Source: Histomonas meleagridis (Eukaryota > Parabasalia > Tritrichomonadida > Dientamoebidae). From it: a DNA stretch of 64,000 nucleotides. The stretch covers positions 310,001-374,000 of the forward strand of contig WSYJ01000149.1 in assembly GCA_020186115.1 (NCBI GenBank), in the 5' to 3' direction. The notes under the pieces were generated by a model. That model searched no databases and was not told the origin of the DNA. It worked only from the letters and a program-made list of their open reading frames with translations. Of the stretch, positions 63,106-64,000 are shown one piece after another; position 1 is the first letter of the stretch; the number at the start of each line of letters is the position of its first letter. A program made the translations under genes and the position numbers.

Positions 63106-63729
63106 TTAATCCATACGTGTTTTGATTTCTTTCGTAATTATCTGTTCTGGTGTTACAATATAAACAATTCCACCCCAACCACTGAGTCCATCGCGTTCGA
63201 TAGCTGATATCAAACATGTTGAAATTGTTTTAAATAACTCATCAGGATTCATTCCTGGCCTCCATAGACTTTCACAAATACCATACAATGAATCACTTGA
63301 TGTTCCTGCAACAGCAAAATCATTCGGTTCTGTCATAGCACCAATACTATCTGATGTCGCAAGAATTGGATTATTTGTACCTGGTTCAAGTCCAGCTATA
63401 ATTGGTTGAACGAAATATGGACCAAATCGATGTTTGTAAAGAAGTGACTTAACAAGATTTATGAAACGTTTTGGATCCAAAGGACGTTCTTCACGTAATT
63501 CAAGAAGATTTACTTCATGTCTAAGTTTCTCATGAACTGTATCGGCATCAGTCATAAGACCACTTAAACCAATAAATATTGAATCATTTATTTGAAATAT
63601 TTTCTTACAATTTATCGATACTGTTTGCATTTGTGCGCCAAGTCGTTTGTCTGATGCAATGGCAACACAATGATCTCCAATCATTGCAACCATTGTTGAT
63701 CCATTTTGTGAATCAATTGATCCAGACAT
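63106..63729 (-). CDS. PSMB3: 20S proteasome subunit beta type-3
   Basis: The 207-residue product starts MSGSIDSQNGSTMVAMIGDHCVAIASDKRLG and keeps beta-3 blocks: KIFQINDSIFIGLSGLMTDADTV, KHRFGPYFVQPIIAGLEP, DFAVAGTSSDSLYGICESLWRPGMNPDELF, and the end TKEIKTRMD (human LKARMD). Beta-3 is a non-catalytic ring subunit, and no processed Thr1 is present, as expected. A TCATAA eleven bases before the ATG fits the trichomonad initiator, and the stop lies in TAAA. A truncated copy sits 50 kb away at 13.2 kb. Confidence 0.96.
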   Translation of the reverse strand: MSGSIDSQNGSTMVAMIGDHCVAIASDKRLGAQMQTVSINCKKIFQINDSIFIGLSGLMTDADTVHEKLRHEVNLLELREERPLDPKRFINLVKSLLYKHRFGPYFVQPIIAGLEPGTNNPILATSDSIGAMTEPNDFAVAGTSSDSLYGICESLWRPGMNPDELFKTISTCLISAIERDGLSGWGGIVYIVTPEQIITKEIKTRMD

Positions 63730-64000
63730 TAGGATTTATGATTGACAGACTTTGTTTGGCCAACTTTCAAATGACCCATTAAAATACACTCAAAGGAATA
63801 CTTAAACATATATTATTATACACTATTTTTTTAAGTCATCAGAAAAATATAAAAATTTCCAAATTCGGATAAAATTATTAAAATTTAATTTTCTAAAATC
63901 ACTTTTCGTTTTATACTCAAACAAAACTACATTCAGAAACAAACATTTTGCGACCAAATAAAAAACATATTATGAAAAGAAATAAGTAAAAAAAAAATTA
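63730..64000. other. Upstream region of proteasome beta-3
   Basis: AT-rich. TCATAA near 63732-63740 and GGTCATTTG at about 63770 (both read on the minus strand) are possible initiator elements. No further gene is visible before the window end. Confidence 0.45.

Overview
The window is AT-rich eukaryotic DNA from a protist. Genes are compact, apparently intronless and on both strands, and many stop codons overlap a TAAA tetranucleotide, the trichomonad polyadenylation signal. DUF3447-type ankyrin proteins, Tc1-like and Helitron-like elements, BEACH proteins and a serine/threonine-rich single-pass surface protein point to a parabasalid. I favour a Tritrichomonas-like genome; this is inferred from gene content only.

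Region 1-23.9 kb: an Akt-like PH kinase, profilin, ERCC1, presenilin, a p47-type UBA-SEP-UBX protein, inorganic pyrophosphatase, the CAAX protease Ste24, a Sti1/Hop-like TPR co-chaperone, NAC beta, a PP2A B55 subunit, a DUF3447-ankyrin gene and a Polo-like kinase. Between them lie ankyrin relics, a decayed Helitron (8.8-10.9 kb) and a 5'-truncated copy of the proteasome beta-3 gene (13.2-13.7 kb).

Region 24-35.4 kb: a dense block with RNase H2 subunit C, a USP7-like deubiquitinase, an HMCES/SRAP protein, a tetraspanin-like protein, a large RalGAP-type GAP and an UBXN4-like UBX protein.

Region 35.4-47 kb: an accessory zone with gene relics, a complete Tc1-like DD34E element, a DUF3447 gene joined to ankyrin modules, a fold-back element and a surface-protein gene.

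Region 47.2-61.4 kb: a large inverted duplication. A BEACH-WD40 gene (49.2-57.2 kb, minus) converges on an ankyrin-module gene (47.4-49.0 kb, plus). The BEACH 3' third and the ankyrin gene recur as a near-identical inverted copy at 57.6-61.4 kb. A third piece of the same junction sits at 38.5-39.4 kb. The arms differ mainly by five ankyrin modules of exactly 170 bp and by one-base homopolymer indels.

Region 61.4-64 kb: a Tc1 relic and the intact proteasome beta-3 gene.

The most unusual signal is the ankyrin module. At five or more loci each roughly 33-residue ankyrin repeat is followed by an AT-rich spacer, giving a fixed 170 bp pitch. Because 170 is not a multiple of 3, no single frame can cross two modules. 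Either the spacers are removed as non-canonical introns, or these are tandemly amplified broken arrays. The housekeeping genes form no operon. Thematic links are proteostasis (p47, UBXN4, USP7, Sti1, NAC, proteasome), genome maintenance (ERCC1, RNase H2, HMCES) and signalling (Akt, PLK, PP2A, RalGAP).
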